Source of the DNA: a virus
DNA: 34,330 nt
Reading direction: 5' to 3' (one strand)
Virus record (IMG/VR): IMGVR_UViG_3300007640_000113
Coordinates: 1-34,330 of that record
The notes beneath the pieces are model-generated. The model searched no databases, was not told the DNA's origin, and was given only the letters and a program-made list of their open reading frames with translations. Shown here one piece after another: positions 33,056 through 34,330 of the stretch. The first letter of the stretch is position 1. Every line of letters starts with the position of its first letter. The position numbers were made by a program, and so were the translations under genes.

Positions 33056-33807
33056 TACTTACCTCCAGATTTAGACTTAGTATTGGAGACCTGCTTTTGA
33101 TCTGTCATGAGTGGTGTAAATACTTGCATACCAGTTAGGTAGTTCTCAAGTCCTTTAGCTTCGGAGTCAAGTCCTTCCTGAGCGATATCTCTCTGTACGC
33201 CACCCATATTCAGGTAGGCATCCAGTAGACCAGCTTCTCCTGTACCAGAGTTCATCATGGAGTCTGCACCCCACATAGCACGTTCCTTGGTAAGATTGCT
33301 TTGGTCGTAATCGAGCTGTGCCATCACATTCGCCATCTGAGCTTCTCTATCACCAGCTGCAATAGCTGATCTCGATGATCCCATCATACCTGCTTTAGCC
33401 ATGTTGTCATTCTGAAGACCTGACTCAAGTTTAGCTTGGTCGATAGCGGCTTGTTTGATAGCTGCATTGTCGGTAGGGTCGAATAGACCAGTACCAGCCA
33501 TAGCATCAGTATATGATCTACGAGCTGCTTCCATAGCGTCCATACCAGAATCTAGGCTATCCTCAGCACGTCCGAATACCATACTCTGTAGGTCAGACTC
33601 ACCAGCTACTCTACCGAGTGCTCCTGAATCGTACATAGATTTTAGATCATCTAGACCAGTATCAACTACTGGCTTGAAGTCTTTATTAATTGTAGTTTTA
33701 GATGTGGTAGTTCCTGAGCTACTACCACCACCGCCCTTTCTAGGTGCGGCTTCCCATTGATTTATATGTTTCATCACTGGGTTCAGTAAGCTTGTCATTA
33801 GACTCAT
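33055..33807 (-). CDS. internal virion protein-like, 250 residues
   Basis: A Gly/Ser-rich N-terminal linker (APRKGGGGSSSGTTTSK) is followed by a long helical region with many Ala, Gln and Met residues (AAIKQAAIDQAKLESGLQNDNMAKAGMMGSS is typical, in parts). This is the style of small podovirus core or ejection proteins. GGAGA before ATG 33807 supports the long start, even though it overlaps the GNAT-like gene by 68 bases; ATG 33774 is an alternative. No specific family is recognised. Confidence 0.7.
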   Translation of the reverse strand: MSLMTSLLNPVMKHINQWEAAPRKGGGGSSSGTTTSKTTINKDFKPVVDTGLDDLKSMYDSGALGRVAGESDLQSMVFGRAEDSLDSGMDAMEAARRSYTDAMAGTGLFDPTDNAAIKQAAIDQAKLESGLQNDNMAKAGMMGSSRSAIAAGDREAQMANVMAQLDYDQSNLTKERAMWGADSMMNSGTGEAGLLDAYLNMGGVQRDIAQEGLDSEAKGLENYLTGMQVFTPLMTDQKQVSNTKSKSGGK

Positions 33808-34240
33808 AGTCTATCTCCATTGAAAAGACTCGGTACACTTCTTTGTACTTCTCTTTATTAGCACCTGATACCTTATCGATAGCTCGGCTCCATCCCTTCC
33901 TACCCCAGAACTGAATATTCCTACAGCCTTGTGACTTGGTATATTCGTAAAGTCTTGGGTGAAAGTCCTCGAAGCCAACATGATTATCAGTCGCTGATGT
34001 TATAAGGTGTATGCATCTATATCCATCAAACTCTATGATTTCTGTAGAGGCTGCACCAACTACTTGACCGTCCAAGAATGCGATCCATATGAGTACCTCA
34101 CCAACTAGTGACCTAGCTACTAAGGTTTCCCACTTTGTTTCCCCAATACCGTGATCATACGCAGGTTTGACGTACTTATCAATTATTGGCATGCACTCTA
34201 GTACCTTGTTAGTTGGTACTTCTAGAAGTGTTTTAGTCAT
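33740..34240 (-). CDS. GNAT-fold protein, T7 gp13-like by place
   Basis: A 166-residue protein with a GNAT-like strand/helix order: WIAFLDGQVVGAASTEIIEFDGYRCIHLI (central strands), a helix with FHPRLYEYTKSQGCRNIQFWG, then FSMEID as a late strand. T7 gp13 and relatives, needed for virion assembly, have this fold and lie in the same place before the internal core genes. Acetyl transfer is not implied; the family may be structural. AAGGA precedes ATG 34240. Confidence 0.7.
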   Translation of the reverse strand: MTKTLLEVPTNKVLECMPIIDKYVKPAYDHGIGETKWETLVARSLVGEVLIWIAFLDGQVVGAASTEIIEFDGYRCIHLITSATDNHVGFEDFHPRLYEYTKSQGCRNIQFWGRKGWSRAIDKVSGANKEKYKEVYRVFSMEIDYESNDKLTEPSDETYKSMGSRT

Positions 34241-34249
34241 TTTGTGTCC

Positions 34250-34330
34250 TTAAGGTTTTATTTCAAGCAGAACCCAATCTGCGGTTAATCCTGTGAAGCT
34301 GTAGTTGTCTGCTGTCCACAACTCAACTAG
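34250..34330 (-). CDS. C-terminal end of an upstream late gene (partial)
   Basis: An open minus-strand frame enters from the window edge and reads LVELWTADNYSFTGLTADW, then VLLEIKP and stops at 34250-34252. It has a stop-free, protein-like composition and ends ten bases before the GNAT-like gene, as expected for the operon. Too little is present to identify it. Confidence 0.6.
   Translation of the reverse strand, partial: LVELWTADNYSFTGLTADWVLLEIKP

Noticed and set aside
1-34330. CRISPR array, integrase, repressor or other lysogeny genes, insertion sequences
   Set aside because: None was seen. The gene content is that of a lytic phage.

Overview
The window looks like most of the early and middle region, plus the DNA-ejection part of the virion region, of a lytic podovirus with a fairly AT-rich genome. 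I saw no plasmid, host or lysogeny genes. The replication genes resemble those of T7: gp2.5-type SSB, family A DNA polymerase, gp6-type exonuclease, gp4-type primase-helicase and a single-chain RNA polymerase. The class II (B12-type) ribonucleotide reductase, ThyX and the rIIA/rIIB homologues are combinations common in marine phages. The host cannot be read from the sequence; a marine proteobacterium is only a guess.

Layout. Bases 1-484 hold no convincing gene but are rich in inverted repeats. Bases 485-21758 are nearly all plus-strand genes, tightly packed and often overlapping by ATGA or TAATG. In order they are: small accessory genes; ThyX; tRNA-Arg(TCT); SSB; rIIA-like and rIIB-like; a strong terminator; a GP88-family gene; a lone minus-strand gene (terminase-small-subunit-like) with its own terminator and a divergent control region; dNMP kinase; MazG-like; glutaredoxin; class II RNR; DNA polymerase; exonuclease; GIY-YIG endonuclease; primase-helicase; metallophosphoesterase; T7-like RNA polymerase; and three small genes. 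A perfect-stem bidirectional terminator at about 21.77-21.81 kb separates this block from the minus-strand late genes (21870-34330), which converge on it. The late genes read, in transcription order: the end of an unidentified gene, a GNAT-fold T7 gp13-like protein, three small Gly/Ala-rich virion proteins, a virion muramidase, a 634-aa protein, a 1340-aa protein and a 1208-aa protein. Large terminase, portal, capsid, tail and lysis genes are not in the window.

The main discovery is the last late gene (21870-25496, minus). By position it would be called an internal virion protein, but it carries the motif set of single-subunit RNA polymerases: an SGRVY DxxGR-like motif near R565, motif A D695 (IDGKTNG), motif B R777-x3-K781-x7-Y789-G, an SMDAA block at 944-948, and motif C D978 (IYDAY). 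I read it as a compact N4-type virion RNA polymerase, ejected with the DNA to transcribe early genes. The phage would then have two single-subunit polymerases: this one in the capsid, and a T7-like 792-aa enzyme made during infection. The neighbouring 1340-aa ejection-type protein begins with a thermonuclease (SNase) domain, so the proteins sent into the cell would include a polymerase, a nuclease and a muramidase. The hairpins in the early control regions (near 336-348, 8617-8629 and 8710-8718) have the three-base loops known from N4 virion polymerase promoters, which makes them candidate start sites.

How the parts fit together, by inference: the injected polymerase transcribes early genes from hairpin promoters, helped by SSB. 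RNR, glutaredoxin, ThyX, dNMP kinase and MazG-like enzymes reshape the nucleotide pools. The T7-like replisome copies the genome. The second polymerase drives later genes, including the converging virion operon.
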